Under the pieces are notes generated by a model. The model was not told where the DNA came from, did not search any database, and saw nothing but the letters and a program-made list of their open reading frames with translations. This document shows, piece after piece, positions 9,891 to 21,060 of a stretch of DNA of 64,000 nt. Position numbers and translations under genes: made by a program. Numbering within the stretch: the first letter of the stretch is position 1; every line of letters starts with the position of its first letter. The stretch comes from Branchinecta lynchi (lineage: Eukaryota > Arthropoda > Branchiopoda > Anostraca > Branchinectidae): positions 21,507,070-21,571,069 of the forward strand of contig JAKZAP010000013.1 of NCBI GenBank assembly GCA_023053575.1. Direction: 5' to 3'.

Positions 9891-10912
9891 GACCTAAGGT
9901 TTCGATGGGATCCCAAGAATCTCATATTTGATCCAGACAACTGGGTCTTGTCTTCGCCAGATACAGTCTTCGCCAGGCTAATCGTTAGAGAAAACCAAGT
10001 TCAGCCAGATCTGATTTTAGGAGACTGAACGAAACTTCCTGCTTTATTTCGGCCAAATTTCCGGTTTCGGCCAAATTCCAAGCGAACTACTTGTCCAGCA
10101 AAAAAAGAAAATTCAGATTCGAATTCTTGTATCTCCTTATCCCTATAAAGAATATCTAATCAATTTCAAATAAAACTTTAGATTCCAATGGTTACAACCG
10201 GATTCCGGACGAATTATATGTCCGTTACTAAAATGACTGTCATATACTGAATTAGCGGCTCTTCTTACGCCTAAATCTGTCATCTAATCTGCTTCAAATA
10301 AAACTTATTACTTTTTACAAATTTTTCGGTTTTGGCCGGATTCCGGTCGAATTAGTTGTTCGGGTAGAAAATGCTTTTCACATAAGTATTTAGCATGTCT
10401 ACTTACCCCGAAATCGAACATTTAATCAACTTCAAATCAAACTTTTACTTTTAACCAACTACTCGTCCGGCCAGAAAATGGTTTTCACTATCGTGTTCAA
10501 GATGTCTTCTTACCCCTAAATCGAACATTTAATCAACTTCAAATGAAACTTTTACTTTTAACCAGCTTTCCGTTTTTTTCCGGATTCCGGGCGAACTGCG
10601 TGTCGGACGAGAAAATATTTTGCATATTCGTGTTCAGCATGTCTTGTTACTCCATAATCGACTATCACATTAGCTGTTTAAAAATATTTTGTTTGCATTT
10701 CAAGCCCCACCCCTAAATGTAGGGCTACAGAGCCGATCTACGAACTTGACCTTACCCTTGACCCAAAGAGTCCTCACACCAAGTTTCACCAAAATATCTC
10801 AGTCCCTTCGAGACTTATCGTGCTAACAGACGGACAGAGGGATGGACGGACAACTTTACGATGTCATAGGTATCCCTCCACTTACGTTTTGGGATCCCAA
10901 AAATAGGATCGA
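9891..10912 (-). mobile_element. Family A element, copy 1 (tandem-core, GGGATCCC-ended)
   Basis: Read on the minus strand: TTTTTGGGATCCCAAAACGT, a ~60-bp conserved block, GTTGTCCGTCC tract, GATATTTTGGTGAAACTTGG, then degenerate core repeats of about 120-130 bp, ending near GGGATCCCATCGAAACC. Each core contains GGAATCCGGNCNAAACCGGAA, AGTAAAAGTTTTATTTGAAG and GATTAGATGTTCGATTTAGG. Reading frames across it are chance frames. Five further copies occur. Resembles non-autonomous Helentron-derived (DINE/HINE) or bivalve 'pearl' elements. Confidence 0.75.
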
Positions 10913-11564
10913 TATTTTCCTTTTCTTAAAGTTTAACTGAAAAGCCAACTTGTTTGTGTCATTTAATTAAATACACTGAATTATTTAGATTCTGCAAAGG
11001 ATTTTTTTTTCCACTATCTGCTGTAGACATGACGGTCAGAATATCTGCGTCCGTCCCCACGACGTAAATTCTACTATGACGCGGGAGCTTCTAATCTCTA
11101 CACAAACGCGGCTTTTCACTTTTCAGGGGCTAGTGGTGAGATTGCTGAAGATTGTCCCGAAAAAAAAAATCTTAAATCTTTCTCGCAAGGCATACAACAA
11201 AAATACAAGCGCATAGAGGTACCACAAATCCCACGGAAATTCCACTATTTGAAAATCGATTATTCGTGAATAGTGGGACAACGAAGTAACACAGCTTCAA
11301 CGGGTCTTCAATCCAATAGCTGCGCTTTTCAATGCCTTACAGCACGCCTGTGAGTAGCAGCTGTGCTTATTAGGTGTTTTGGCAAACCTTTCCCTGTAGC
11401 CTGTATGCTTATAAGGCGTTTTTACTCCTCAGTCCAACGGCCAAAGAACGAAATCCCCAGGCTACGGCCAAAGGCCTTCTTGATGCCGTTGTCCTTGGCC
11501 TTAGCCTGTGGTTCCTTTCAACAAGAGCTGAAAGCTGATATTGCACTTTGAGAACAGTTACCAT
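10913..11564. other. Spacer between two inverted family A copies
   Basis: No gene recognised. The words GGCGTTTTTACTCC and CTACGGCCAAAGGCC near 11418-11480 resemble 14030-14150, so a diverged repeat of unknown type may be present. Confidence 0.35.
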
Positions 11565-12696
11565 GTTTTTGGGATCACAAAACGTAAGTGGAGGGATACC
11601 TATGACATCGCAAAAGTTGTCCGTCCGTCCGTCTGTAAGCACGATAACTCTCGAAGGGAATGAGATATTTTGATGAAACTTGGTGTGAGGATTCGTTCGG
11701 CCGCCTGACCAGTCAAGTTCGTAGATGGGCTTTGTAGCCCTACATTTAGGGTTGGGGGAGGGGGTTCAAATTAAGGGGCAAACAAAATATTTTGAAACAG
11801 CTAATTTGATAGTCGATTATGGAGTAAGAAGACTTGCTGAACACGATGGTGAAAACCATTTTGTCATCGGACAAGTAGTTCGCCCGGAATCCGGCCAAAA
11901 CCGGAAAGTTTGTTAAAAGTAAAAGTTTTATTTGAAGTTGATTAAATGTTCGATTTAGGGGTAGGAAGACATGCTGAGGACGATGGTGAAAACCATTTTC
12001 TCGACTGACAAGTAGTTCGCCCGGAATCCAGCCCAAACCGGAAAGTTTGTTAAAATTAAAAGTTTTATTTGGAGTTGATTAGATGTTCGGTTTAGGGCAA
12101 GAAGACATGCTGAACACTTATGTGAAAAAAATTTCTACCTGGACATGTAGTTCCCCCGAATCCGGCCAAAACCGGAAAATTGTTAGAAGCTTAAGTTTTA
12201 TTTCTAGTTGATTAGATAACCGATTTAAGGGTAAGAAGAGATGCTGAATCCGTGTGTGACAATCATATTTTACCCGGAAATATAGTTCGACCGGAATCCG
12301 GCTGGAGTCGGAAAATTTGCTATAAGTTGAATTTTTATTTGAAGTTGATTAGATGTTCATTATTGGGGAAAGAAGATACCCTGAGCTCGTTTTTGAGCTT
12401 TCTTTTTTCGCCGGACAAGTAGTTCTGGAATTCGGCCGAAACCAGGAAATTGGCAGAAGTGGCAGGAAGTTTTCGTCAAAACAGATATGACTTATAGGGG
12501 TAAACACACATGCTGAATCTATATCTGGACTTGGTTTTCCCAGATGACTAGCTATTTGGCCTTAATCTGTTTCTGAATTTTAATTGTAAAAATGTTCAAG
12601 GAGTCTGGCGATGACTGGATCTCGCTAAGACAATACCCAGTTGTTCGAGTCAGAATTGAATTTTTGGGATCCTACCGAAACCTTTGGTCTTGTTCA
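11565..12696 (+). mobile_element. Family A element, copy 2
   Basis: The fullest copy. It starts TTTTTGGGATCACAAAACGT, then GTTGTCCGTCCGTCCGTCTG at about 11616-11636, then TTTTGATGAAACTTGGTGTG, then five or six core repeats; GGAATCCGG-like words stand near 11887, 12015, 12157, 12294 and 12428. It ends at TTTTTGGGATCCTACCGAAA. Copies 1 and 2 lie in opposite orientation ~650 bp apart, head to head. Confidence 0.78.
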
Positions 12697-12859
12697 GATA
12701 TGGTTTGCAGTTGTCAAGGCTGGATCTCTCTCCCGATAGTCATCTCAACAGAAAATGGGCTTGATCTAGTAAATCTGAAACGGTTATTCCACTCACTGAC
12801 AACTGTTCCTCCCACAACGATGATCGGAACGGTGGAGGGACTATTTTTAAGCCAATCAT

Positions 12860-13758
12860 GGTAATAGCATGGCTGGCCAAGTTTCATGGTCATAGCACAT
12901 TCGGAAGTACCCCAACTTGTGATCACAGAAATCGTGGAAAACCCTCTCCAACTCTCCCAACTGTGACATGATCCGGTCCTGTATTGTCAATATTTTCTCT
13001 ACGGCTTATGCTTGTTCTTTCCTTCCATATCCCACCCCGATCTCTCGACTCTAAGCGTTTCACGAGATTTCCGTCACCCCCACCACTCCCACCAGCTCCC
13101 CCCCCCCAATCATCGGATTCGTTCCAGACTTGAAATTGATCATCTGAGACACTTGTTCTTGACGCTTGTCAAGTTTCATTCACGTCCGATCAACCGTTCT
13201 AAAGTTATGCATGTCACTAGACCCTGGATTCCCAATCCATCCACTCCCCCCACTATGACCAGATCTTGGAAGTGATTATTTCCAAGCTAATTTGGTTTTG
13301 GAGCCCCAATCTGGAACAGTAGCAAAATATAATTAGGGCAGAAGTAGCTTACTTTCTTAGGACAAGCAGAACACAATCAGATAAAGGCTTAGTTTAGCAT
13401 TTGTTCTGACCAAAATCCTTAAACTGCTCCATTCGGTTCTAAATATAAGGTTCAATAGCGCAGTGAGCTAGCGTGTCGGGCCTCCGTGATAGAGGATGTC
13501 GGTACCGCATCAGCCCATTACCCTTTTGCTATCCTTGTTATTAGTTTCCGGACTCTCGGATCCGGGAAAGTCGAATCGGGGAAGTGATTATTTGTAAGTT
13601 ATTCTGGTCGGGTCACTGATATGCCTGCCAAGTTTCATCGTCCTACCTTGTTTCGAAGTGCCCGAACTAGCAAAACTTGGACCGACCGCCCGACCGACGG
13701 ACGGACAGAAATTGCGATCGCTATATGGCACTTGGCCGAAGGGCAAGTGCCATAAAAA
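12860..13758 (-). mobile_element. Family B element, copy 2
   Basis: Ends (in minus orientation, begins) with the perfect hairpin TATGGCACTTG...CAAGTGCCATA at 13724-13754, next to an ACCGACGGACGGAC tract. Core words GCCAAGTTTCAT, CCCCACTATGACC and GGAAGTGATTATTT follow leftwards. A segment at about 13304-13555 interrupts the core and carries a tRNA-like stretch. Confidence 0.68.
13450..13520 (+). ncRNA. Possible tRNA-derived SINE head
   Basis: AATAGCGCAGTGAGCTAGCG resembles a tRNA D-arm/A-box (TRGCNNAGYNGG), followed by an anticodon-arm-like CCTCCGTGATAGAGG. The expected B-box is poor, so this is either a degenerate SINE head or coincidence. It lies in the segment interrupting family B copy 2. 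Confidence 0.25.
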
Positions 13759-14344
13759 TTGAGGAAAACAAAAATGAATTTTTCAAAATTAAATCTAAGT
13801 ATTGTGAATGACTGTTGTTTGCTTGTAAACTCTCTATATTCGGGGAAATTCTTTTTGTATAGTGGGTCCAAAACTTTTGTAGCTGTAGGTTGTGGTGTGT
13901 CCAGAAGAGCACACTGGGTTAGTTAGCACACTAGTTTAAAACCAGGAAGTAAGCTGTTAAGGTGTTTAGCTGTTTTTTTTTCAGAGTTTAAAATTTCCCG
14001 CCACTGTCCGTTTGGGCAGCTTCTAAGGCGTTTTTGCTGTTCGAACCCACAGGCTAAAGTCTACGGCAAAAAGCGTGCAAAAACGCCCACAGGCCAACTG
14101 ATAAGGCTACAGTCCACAGGAATGCAAAAACGCAGCTAATTTAACTGAATAAGTGATGGATAACTAGGTTGTCCTATCCCAGCTCTTTTCGGTTAAACTT
14201 TGATCACGCCAGTCATGTAGCTCGTGACAGTTGCTTTAATATGTTTGAGTTTTATGAAAAACGTGCTGCTGGTTCTCCCCTTGGAGGTAATTACCACTAT
14301 ACACCAGAATTAAATCCTTGTAACAGCGTTAAAATAGAACACAC

Positions 14345-14497
14345 GACGACAGAAACAAATGCCTACCAATCACTGATGAGAGCCTACTGAAGTCCGGCGA
14401 CTGGATTTGCCAGGGAAAATGGGAAGCGATCAACACGGCAAAAGATACGAATAGTAAAGCTAGTCCTTCAAACTACAATACTATAAAAATATCATGA
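14345..14497 (+). pseudogene. Unrecognised coding-like fragment
   Basis: In the frame ending at TGA 14495-14497 the translation contains PITDESLLKSGDWICQGKWE, with no low-complexity bias. The frame upstream (14169-14390, another phase) and text downstream (about 14540-14720) also look coding-like but switch frame, so the region may be a decayed gene or retrotransposon ORF. Family unknown. Confidence 0.25.
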
Positions 14498-15105
14498 ATG
14501 TTTTCCAGAAAATAAAATAAAGCAACACTCCTCCGACAGGCCTTATATTAAGAAGACCGTTAAAGACCTAGTTTTTGAAAACTTGCGTCTTTTCGAGCTG
14601 GTAAGAATGACCAAGCAAAACGCCTGAAAAACAAAATTCGTAAAAAGTACGAGGAATGCCGCGGTCAACCACTATACCAAAAGGAAAGAACATCTACTCA
14701 AGTCGAATCCTAGGAAATCGTATAGTTGTGCAAAAGGGGTTTTTGCTTTCTTTGTTGCTTGGAACGTCCCACAAGAGTGTCTGATGCCCAAAATCTTGTC
14801 TCGTCTTAACGGTGGGACAAACAAAGGATGATCTATGGATCCGCAGCTCAAGGTTTGGATGCGGACTTTAAATTAGGTTACTTACACCGTTTTATTTTGC
14901 GACTTACGCTTACTATTAAACAAAAATACAGTAAAAAATAGTGTCAAATACACATATTCACCTATTTAAATACCTGATTGTAATCCAGCACCGGATATCG
15001 ACTTATTTATCTCTCTCTTCCAAATATGTATTCTTCATTGTTGTTTAATATCATCAATTATATCCTCCCATTTATTCCATTTCTGTCCACCTTGATAACG
15101 CTTAC

Positions 15106-15317
15106 ATTAATATTTTTAATATTATCCAGAGCCTCGATGACGTCACTGTTAATACTATTCTTCGTCATGCTTGCATACACAGAGCCATCTGTTGTTAAAG
15201 GAATGGACTGCACTTCGTTTTGCACTTGCATAGACTTTAAGCAGTCGTGGAGGGGGTGAAGACTCGTTAGTTCGTCCGTTGGTTTCACTGCTGAATTGCT
15301 GTTGACGAGGGATATTT
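15106..15317 (-). CDS. Internal exon of an unknown host gene (candidate exon 3)
   Basis: Read on the minus strand: a strong acceptor (CATGTTTTCTTTCTTTCAG|AA) at 15318, 212 bp of open frame, and a donor AATATTAAT|GTAAGCG at 15105. The frame takes two bases of a split codon, then 70 codons starting ISLVNSNSAVKPTDELTSLH, and ends on a codon boundary. The product is polar, with no transmembrane segment, cysteine pattern or low complexity; I do not recognise a domain. The entry phase fits the exit phase of 29085-29198. The frame also stays open through the donor to a stop near 15058, so a shorter 3' end is possible. Confidence 0.55.
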
Positions 15318-15426
15318 CTGAAAGAAAGAAAACATGTTACAAGGGTTACACATGTTACAGCCTTTCCAAATCGGAACTAACGTAGCGCAGACATAAGCTA
15401 CTGATGAAATTTGGGATGTCACTATT

Positions 15427-15759
15427 GTGTTCCGAGCACCACAGAGGAATTCTACCAGACTTCCAGAGCCCAAATCACGAGCAAAAAACGTGATCTTCGA
15501 AAAAAATCGGACATTAGCTGCTAGAAATACCCCCAGCTGCCTCTTCAGCGAGATTTCTCAAATCCTTTGTACCGTACTTCGTGAAAAACTACAATTCAAC
15601 TACTTGATTGATTGACTTCTAGTTGTACATAAATATAATGAGCTTGATTCGTAAGTGTATTAATCTGCAAGTGTATTTTACCTCGTTTTTGTATTGAAAA
15701 TCCTACGTGATCACTTTTAAGAGATATTTGGAAATAAAGGATTGATTGATTGATTGATT
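15427..15759 (+). pseudogene. LINE 3' end with (ATTG)n tail
   Basis: The frame RTLAARNTPSCLFSEISQIL (within 15480-15614) resembles the C-terminal end of the LINE fragment at 51880-52400 (TRNPSLFPRL). A short UTR follows, then AAATAAAGGATTGATTGATT at 15733-15759. Microsatellite 3' tails are characteristic of CR1/L2-group and related non-LTR elements. 5'-truncated. Confidence 0.45.
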
Positions 15760-16019
15760 ATACTTGCCAATTTAAATTAGCCTGGATGTTAGTGTGGGGA
15801 TGCTAGGTGAGGGGAGACATTGCCCTTCCTCAGAGCAAAATAACTGCGCGAACTTTGAAAAGTGACACACAGTCAAATCGCAGCGACACTAGCTCCGCTA
15901 GTGGACACGAAACATCCCTACTGAAAATCGACCTGTCGTTAACAAGCGCTGGCTCTGATCCAGAGCAAAATAATTCTAGTCCGCCACTGCACAGCCGAAC
16001 AGTTCGCTGAAGCTTCACA

Positions 16020-16117
16020 TTTTTATGAAAGTTATTTGTAACAGTGTTTTTTTAATTTATTTTAGTACTCCTCATTATATATTCTTTGAGGGAAATAAAT
16101 AAATGAATGAATGAATA
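16020..16117 (+). repeat. Retroelement 3' end with (AATG)n tail
   Basis: AT-rich sequence ending GGGAAATAAATAAATGAATG and further AATG units to about 16117. This looks like the 3' terminus of a LINE or LINE-dependent SINE; no body is recognisable upstream. Confidence 0.4.
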
Positions 16118-16140
16118 TGAGACGAAAAGCTGAAACGGGC

Positions 16141-16166
16141 GGCAGGGCACCGATAGGTGCCCTGCC
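16141..16166. repeat. Perfect 11-bp hairpin
   Basis: GGCAGGGCACC, loop GATA, GGTGCCCTGCC. It may be two abutting element termini left after internal deletion, or an isolated stem-loop. Confidence 0.6.
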
Positions 16167-16318
16167 CCACCCTCCCCCTCGAATTTCGGCTAGCCCATAC
16201 GGATGATAAATAAAAAAATAATAGCCATTCGGCTCTTCTTCCAGATCCAAACCACGAAACTGAACTAGGATTTATGGCAGCAAATTACGAACTAATTTTA
16301 AAGATAAAAGTATTTTTC

Positions 16319-16720
16319 TTTCAAAGGACACCTGAATGATGAGTACCAAGTATCATCTTTATCTGTATGACTTCCGTTAACATTATCTGCAGAAACACCA
16401 ATCCAAATACAAAATAGTGTTTCCAAGCTATGATTTTTGCTCCGTTTGTCCTTATTTCAGTACCGAATTTAGAAATGAAAAAATTTCTCCAATCAACCGT
16501 TCTTCTGGAATATTTTTTAACCAGTTAAGCCCAAACGTGTATCTAGAAGAAATTCCAATACGACCCGGCCAGCGCTGTACAAGATTTAAGTGAATTCCGC
16601 TTTTTGTCTTGGAGTCTACATGTGCAAACCTCCAGGAGAAGAATGCTGTCCGTGGCCATGTCTGTAAATGCACCTCCATGGTGTGTTCAGTTATAGTTTC
16701 ATTGTTCAGGTGTCCTTTAA
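16319..16720 (+). mobile_element. TTAA-type MITE, family D3 (copy 1)
   Basis: The left terminus TTCAAAGGACACCTGAATGA and the inverted right terminus TTAAAGGACACCTGAACAAT (TTAA at 16717-16720) bound a ~400-bp interior nearly collinear with 21057-21500 (shared words: AAGTATCATC, TGTATGACTTCCGTTAACAT, CCAGTTAAGCCCAAACGT, GGAGAAGAATGCT). The left TTAA has mutated to TTCA. No coding capacity. Confidence 0.75.
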
Positions 16721-17438
16721 ATATTTCCTGGTAACATTTTTTTTTTACTTGTCGGCGTATTTGTAGAGTTCGACATATGTTTCGTTAAGATAACAGTAGG
16801 CTATATTATACTCTCAATATTGTATTTCTCGATGAAAAATCTCGATCTTCTGGAGACCCTTCACAGGTTGCCCAGTTTTACATTGACTGAATAGAACCGG
16901 TTCTTGAAAGAAGATCAACCCCCTCCCCCCGACCGTGACTGCTGCAGCCTTCATTGACTTCGCCGTTCTCATTTCACTAAAATACGACTTCCTATGAGCT
17001 TACAATCCCTCACCGGGGAATATTGTCCCTAAATTGCTTTTCCCGTACCAGTCTGTAATGACATCGGAGGACCTTGCTGGAAGCAGTTACTGTGTGCGAA
17101 GCTCGAAAATTGCCAATTTCCAAATCCATCCTGCTGTCCATCTCTAAGCCATAAAGATCTAATAAGCACTTTTCCGGTACGGAACAATGCAATTCCTGCA
17201 TTGACGGATACACATAAAAGTCGGAATGAAGCTTCTGATTCAACTGATAACTTTAGAAGTTTGAGTCTTTTACGTACTTGGGTGCTCGGTTTTCGAATAA
17301 GCTTCGATCAACTAGAACATTATGATGTAGACAGATGGCTGATTCCATCCGAATTGCTTACGGATCTGTTGTACCTAATCGCGGTAAATTTGGAAGAAGA
17401 GACCTGGGAAGAATTTTTTCTGCTTGTGTAGCTTCCCA

Positions 17439-17681
17439 CATTACATGTCTATCCGGAGGGAGCGACCTACTGCCCCAAATATATTGTCGCGCTTAAGGAA
17501 GACGTATTTTAAGTTCTGTAAATATTTCCTGTACTTACCTGCCCGTCATAGTAACACAAGTATTATGCGTTATTTCAATGTTAGTGATCCAGTTGGAAGC
17601 CTAATAGAAACTGAGCGGCGAGCGTGTAGACGGTCGCATACATCGAAGTCAAGATGCTTGCTTTTTGTAGTTCGTTGATAT
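17439..17681 (+). pseudogene. LINE reverse-transcriptase C-terminal fragment, family L-alpha
   Basis: The frame contains KTYFKFCKYFLYLPARHSNT followed by SIMRYFNVSDPVGSLIETER and ends at TGA 17679-17681. The same signature (YFKF-K[YF]-x-LP-x-NS) occurs at 30874-31068, 53187-53556 and, on the minus strand, 58618-58838. It resembles the post-RT region of CR1/L2-group non-LTR ORFs (consensus like HLKFCKYLLG...SN). Upstream and downstream parts are not recognisable. Confidence 0.6.
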
Positions 17682-18483
17682 GTTATCTATATTTTCTTTT
17701 TCCCTTTCGTTTCCCACTTTTTTGTTGTATAGTGGGTTTGAATGAATTTATTACGCAATTTAGCCTTACGGCATTTCAAAACGTATAGTGGGTTTATAAT
17801 AGTAAAAAAAGTTAGAATTTCAATTCGCGCATTTCTAGTTCAGCGCTCCAAGTGGAATGCAGTACGATCAGAAGCGCTACTCCGAGTTGCCGCGTTAGAC
17901 TCGTCACCGAAACAAGATCGAAACTCGAGGAATGATCAACATCAGCCTAGATGACGGGTAAAAATTCAAAAATAAAAGAAACCATTAGTAATGTATCACT
18001 AACAAATAGGACTAACAACAACTTTGAAATCATAATCAGAAAGTTCCTGCCAAGAGTTCCGGCCGTCAATTCGGAATAGGATTTTCCAGTCATATTTAAT
18101 TCACTAGGGGCGCTAATTGGAAAACCGCTAAAAATGGGATAAGGGACGCAACGAAATCAACGGAGAAAAAAATAGTGCCAGAAGCGTTAGGCTTAACCGC
18201 CGTCCAGGTTTTATTGGACCCGACTCTTTTTATTGCCGTTCCAGAACGTTTACTCTTCGACTCAGTTGAATCGCTAGGTGAAAATGATTGATTGATTTGT
18301 AATCTTTTAACAAGAACCCACTCATTCAACACATATATATTTGTCCGCGTTTAATATGAACAGGGACAAAACGTGTTGCTGATATGTATTCAATCGCATG
18401 ATCTCATGTAATTATAATTATCAATAATACTAATACAATTCCCCAGTTCTGTCGAGTTTTTGAACTGTCTGAGAAACCTAAAA
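17682..18483. other. No recognisable gene
   Basis: GTATAGTGGGTTT occurs twice (about 17730 and 17782) and, as GTATAGTGGGTCC, at 13857. Otherwise nothing seen. Confidence 0.35.
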
Positions 18484-18545
18484 AAAAAAAGAAAAACGAG
18501 ATTTCCGGGTTTTCTTCTTGATCAGCTAGTTACCCCTCCAAGGTG
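18484..18545 (+). mobile_element. Fragment of MITE family P
   Basis: AGAAAAACGAGATTTCCGGG then TTCTTGATCAGCTAGTTACC matches the left half of the inverted-repeat element at 51081-51216. Confidence 0.5.
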
Positions 18546-18721
18546 ATGTGCGAGGGATAAATACAATTTCAGATATTTTGGTTGCACTTAGCTGCAAATC
18601 GTCCTCAGCGAAGAAAAAAAAAAAAAAAAAATCATAAAATCCACCACAATAACAACAGGAAAATGATGAGGAACCAACAAACAATAAAACGACTTGTAAA
18701 CTAACAAGAGCTACGAGCTCA

Positions 18722-19435
18722 TATGGCACTTGTTACGAGTAGGCACGGCTCGGTTATGTCAATGATATATCTAGTGTTTGCTAGGTGTCTTCCCACCAAG
18801 TTTCATCTCGATCCAGCTCCCCCAAAAGTCACCGGATCCGGTCCGGATTTTAAGTGGGTCGTCTGAGGCATGAGGTCTTTCCAAATATCAAGTTTCATCG
18901 AGATCCGGTCACCCGTTTAAAAGTTATAAATACCTCAAGATTCCGGATTCCCCCTCCCTCCACTCCCCCGACAGTGCCCGAATCGGCTCGGTCATGTCAA
19001 TGATATATCTAGTGTTTGCTAGGTGTCTTCCCACCAAGTTTCATCTCGATCCCTCCACTCATAGCGTTTCCCAAGATTTCCGGTTGCCCCCTTCAGCTCC
19101 CCCCAAAAGTCACCGGATCCGGTCCGGATTTTAAGTGGGTCGTCTGAGGCATGAGGCCTTTCCAAATATCAAGTTCCATCGAGATCCGATCACCCGTTCA
19201 AAAGTTATAAATACCTCAAGATTCCGGATTCCCCCTCCCTCCACTCCCCCCACGGTGCTCGGATCGGGGAAGTGACTATTTCCAACTTAATCATTTGGGG
19301 TCCTGATACGCCTGCCAAGTTTTATCGTCCTAGCTTATGTGGAAGTGCCCGAACTAGCAAAACCTGGACAGACCGACGGACAGAAATTGCGATCGCTATA
19401 TGGCACTTGGCCGAAGGGCAAGTGCCATAAAAACC
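18722..19435 (-). mobile_element. Family B element, copy 3
   Basis: Bounded by ATGGCACTTG at 18723 and by the perfect hairpin TATGGCACTTG/CAAGTGCCATA at 19399-19429. Two long core repeats of ~245 bp follow one another (GGCTCGGTTATGTCAATGAT at 18750 and GGCTCGGTCATGTCAATGAT at about 18984), almost identical to each other. This suggests recent internal duplication. Confidence 0.7.
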
Positions 19436-20140
19436 AGAAGAACGATGCGGACTGAATGAAATGCAGATAAAAGTAAAATAAAGAAAGATAATATGTGCAT
19501 GTTCAAAGTGTATGTGTATGTGAATTCTGTGTAATTTTACAATTTACCATCCGTCTTGGAAAGCGCAGAAGCTTTCACCCAGAAAACGGCCCACTCGAAA
19601 AATCCATAATATGTTTCACCACTTTGAACAAAACCTTCCACAGAAACACCGAGAATCCCGTTTTTATTTGAAATGAACGGTCTGCTTGGCTTCAAACTGT
19701 GTATTTCTGAAAAACCTTGCGTAAAGAAAAGGAGGCAAACCTATTGAGACCTTTGCGCTTCAAAGCTTTGACGACAATAAAATTCATAAATATATTGTGT
19801 TCTTTGGGTGGCCATTCAAAGCTCCTGTAACACTTAAGTATCCGAAAACATTTTCATTTCTTTTTATTTCCTTTGCTATATGCTTTTAGCCAGCTTTAGT
19901 ATCAATCTCGAAAAGCTTCAAAGCACTGAAAGGGCAAAAACAATATCCCCTAGCGACAATGTGACACACTAGCGACTAAGTTATTATTCATTCTGAGATT
20001 CACTCTGGGAGAACAAACAAAAGTGAGTAATAACTAAGAACGGTTAATCTGTCCGTCCGTCTGACTGTTTCTGGAAAGCTTTGAGAAGTATCGATGAACC
20101 TTCAACAAGGGGATTCACAAGGGGATTTTTTATTATTTAT
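19436..20140. other. No recognisable gene
   Basis: No shared repeat noticed except a short GTCCGTCCGTCTG tract at 20051-20063, which resembles the microsatellite of families A/B but lacks their ends. Confidence 0.35.
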
Positions 20141-20208
20141 TTTCTTCATTTACTCCGCTTTTTCAAAAGGGTGGGTCATAAATAAATAATTTACTTACTT
20201 ACTTAGGT
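20141..20208 (+). pseudogene. LINE 3' end with (TTAC)n tail
   Basis: TTTACTCCGCTTTTTCAAAA, GGGTGGGTCATAAATAAATA then (TTAC)3. The same terminus follows the L-alpha fragment at 31130-31177 and appears inverted at 27743-27800. Confidence 0.55.
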
Positions 20209-20244
20209 CAAGAGTTAGATGAAGCAAGTAGGCGGGCTGTTATC

Positions 20245-20600
20245 TTAAAGCACACCTCGCACCATTTACTGTTTATGTTTCAATGTTAAAAACTATCTGA
20301 ATACTACAAAACAGGATCTTCTCTTTACAAATTATACACGGCTTTTGCTGTTTTAAGCCTTTTCGCTTAGTTCATTGACTAGCAAATAGCAAACTTCCGA
20401 TAACCAGTAACCAGTTTTACGCACAAATAGCAAGATGCGCGAACACTCGACAGGATCATAATGCGCATGGAAAAATACTGAATCGTGGCAAGAGCAGAGA
20501 TTAAAGGTAGCGGTAGTGGGCTTAGAGTATGAAATTTGCAATTGCAGAAGTATAAAATGTATTGACATCCTAGGCACGATGGGTTCTTATAGAATTGGTG
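20245..20600 (+). mobile_element. Family D1 MITE, truncated at the 3' end (copy 2)
   Basis: Starts TTAAAGCACACCTCGCACCA at a TTAA and follows copy 1 (36-420) through TTTTAAGCCTTTTCGC and CAGTTTTACGCA, then diverges. Its right terminus is missing. Family D2 begins at 20609. Confidence 0.55.
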
Positions 20601-20608
20601 TGGGAGGC

Positions 20609-21060
20609 TTAAAGCACAACTGTTACTAGAAACGATCTTTTCACTAAAAAATGTATCAGAAAAAACGTGTTTCTCGATTTTGAACCTGAATTTAGGAGAT
20701 TTTCTTGTTAGCGCCTGTCGACTCTGTCCAGCTTTCCTGCTCTCAGACGCGGAGGCTGGGTGCAACATTTTTGAAAACTGACGCGCCGTGGTTAAGGACT
20801 GGGAAAACCAAGCAAAAAAAAAAAAAATCTAAAATAGAAGATTCTCATATCTTTATGTGTGAAAGAGTTGTCAGCGGACGCGAAGATTCCGGCAAACTTT
20901 AGATTGTGTTGCGGGCAAGACTCGGCACGGCCAAAAAGCGCTAAAAATTCGTCGGCGTGAAATGAAACAATGGAGAAAGATGGAGATTTCAGAAGCTTAT
21001 AATTCCATAAAGTAGCTAGGTATATAATAAAAGGCAGAATAAGCAAGAGGGGTCCTTTAA
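20609..21060 (+). mobile_element. TTAA-flanked MITE, family D2 (copy 1)
   Basis: Runs from TTAAAGCACAACTGTTACTA (20609) to GAGGGGTCCTTTAA (21060). A second copy at 22864-23318 is collinear over its full ~455 bp (shared: GTCGACT, CCAGC.TTCCTGCTCTC, GATTCCGGCAAACTTT, GCAGAATAAGCAAGAGGGGT). Its right TTAA is shared with the left end of family D3 at 21057. Confidence 0.75.

Noticed and set aside
11746..12036. 96-codon open frame, minus strand
   Set aside because: Lies within family A copy 2 cores; similar chance frames occur in copy 3 at 21521-21754.
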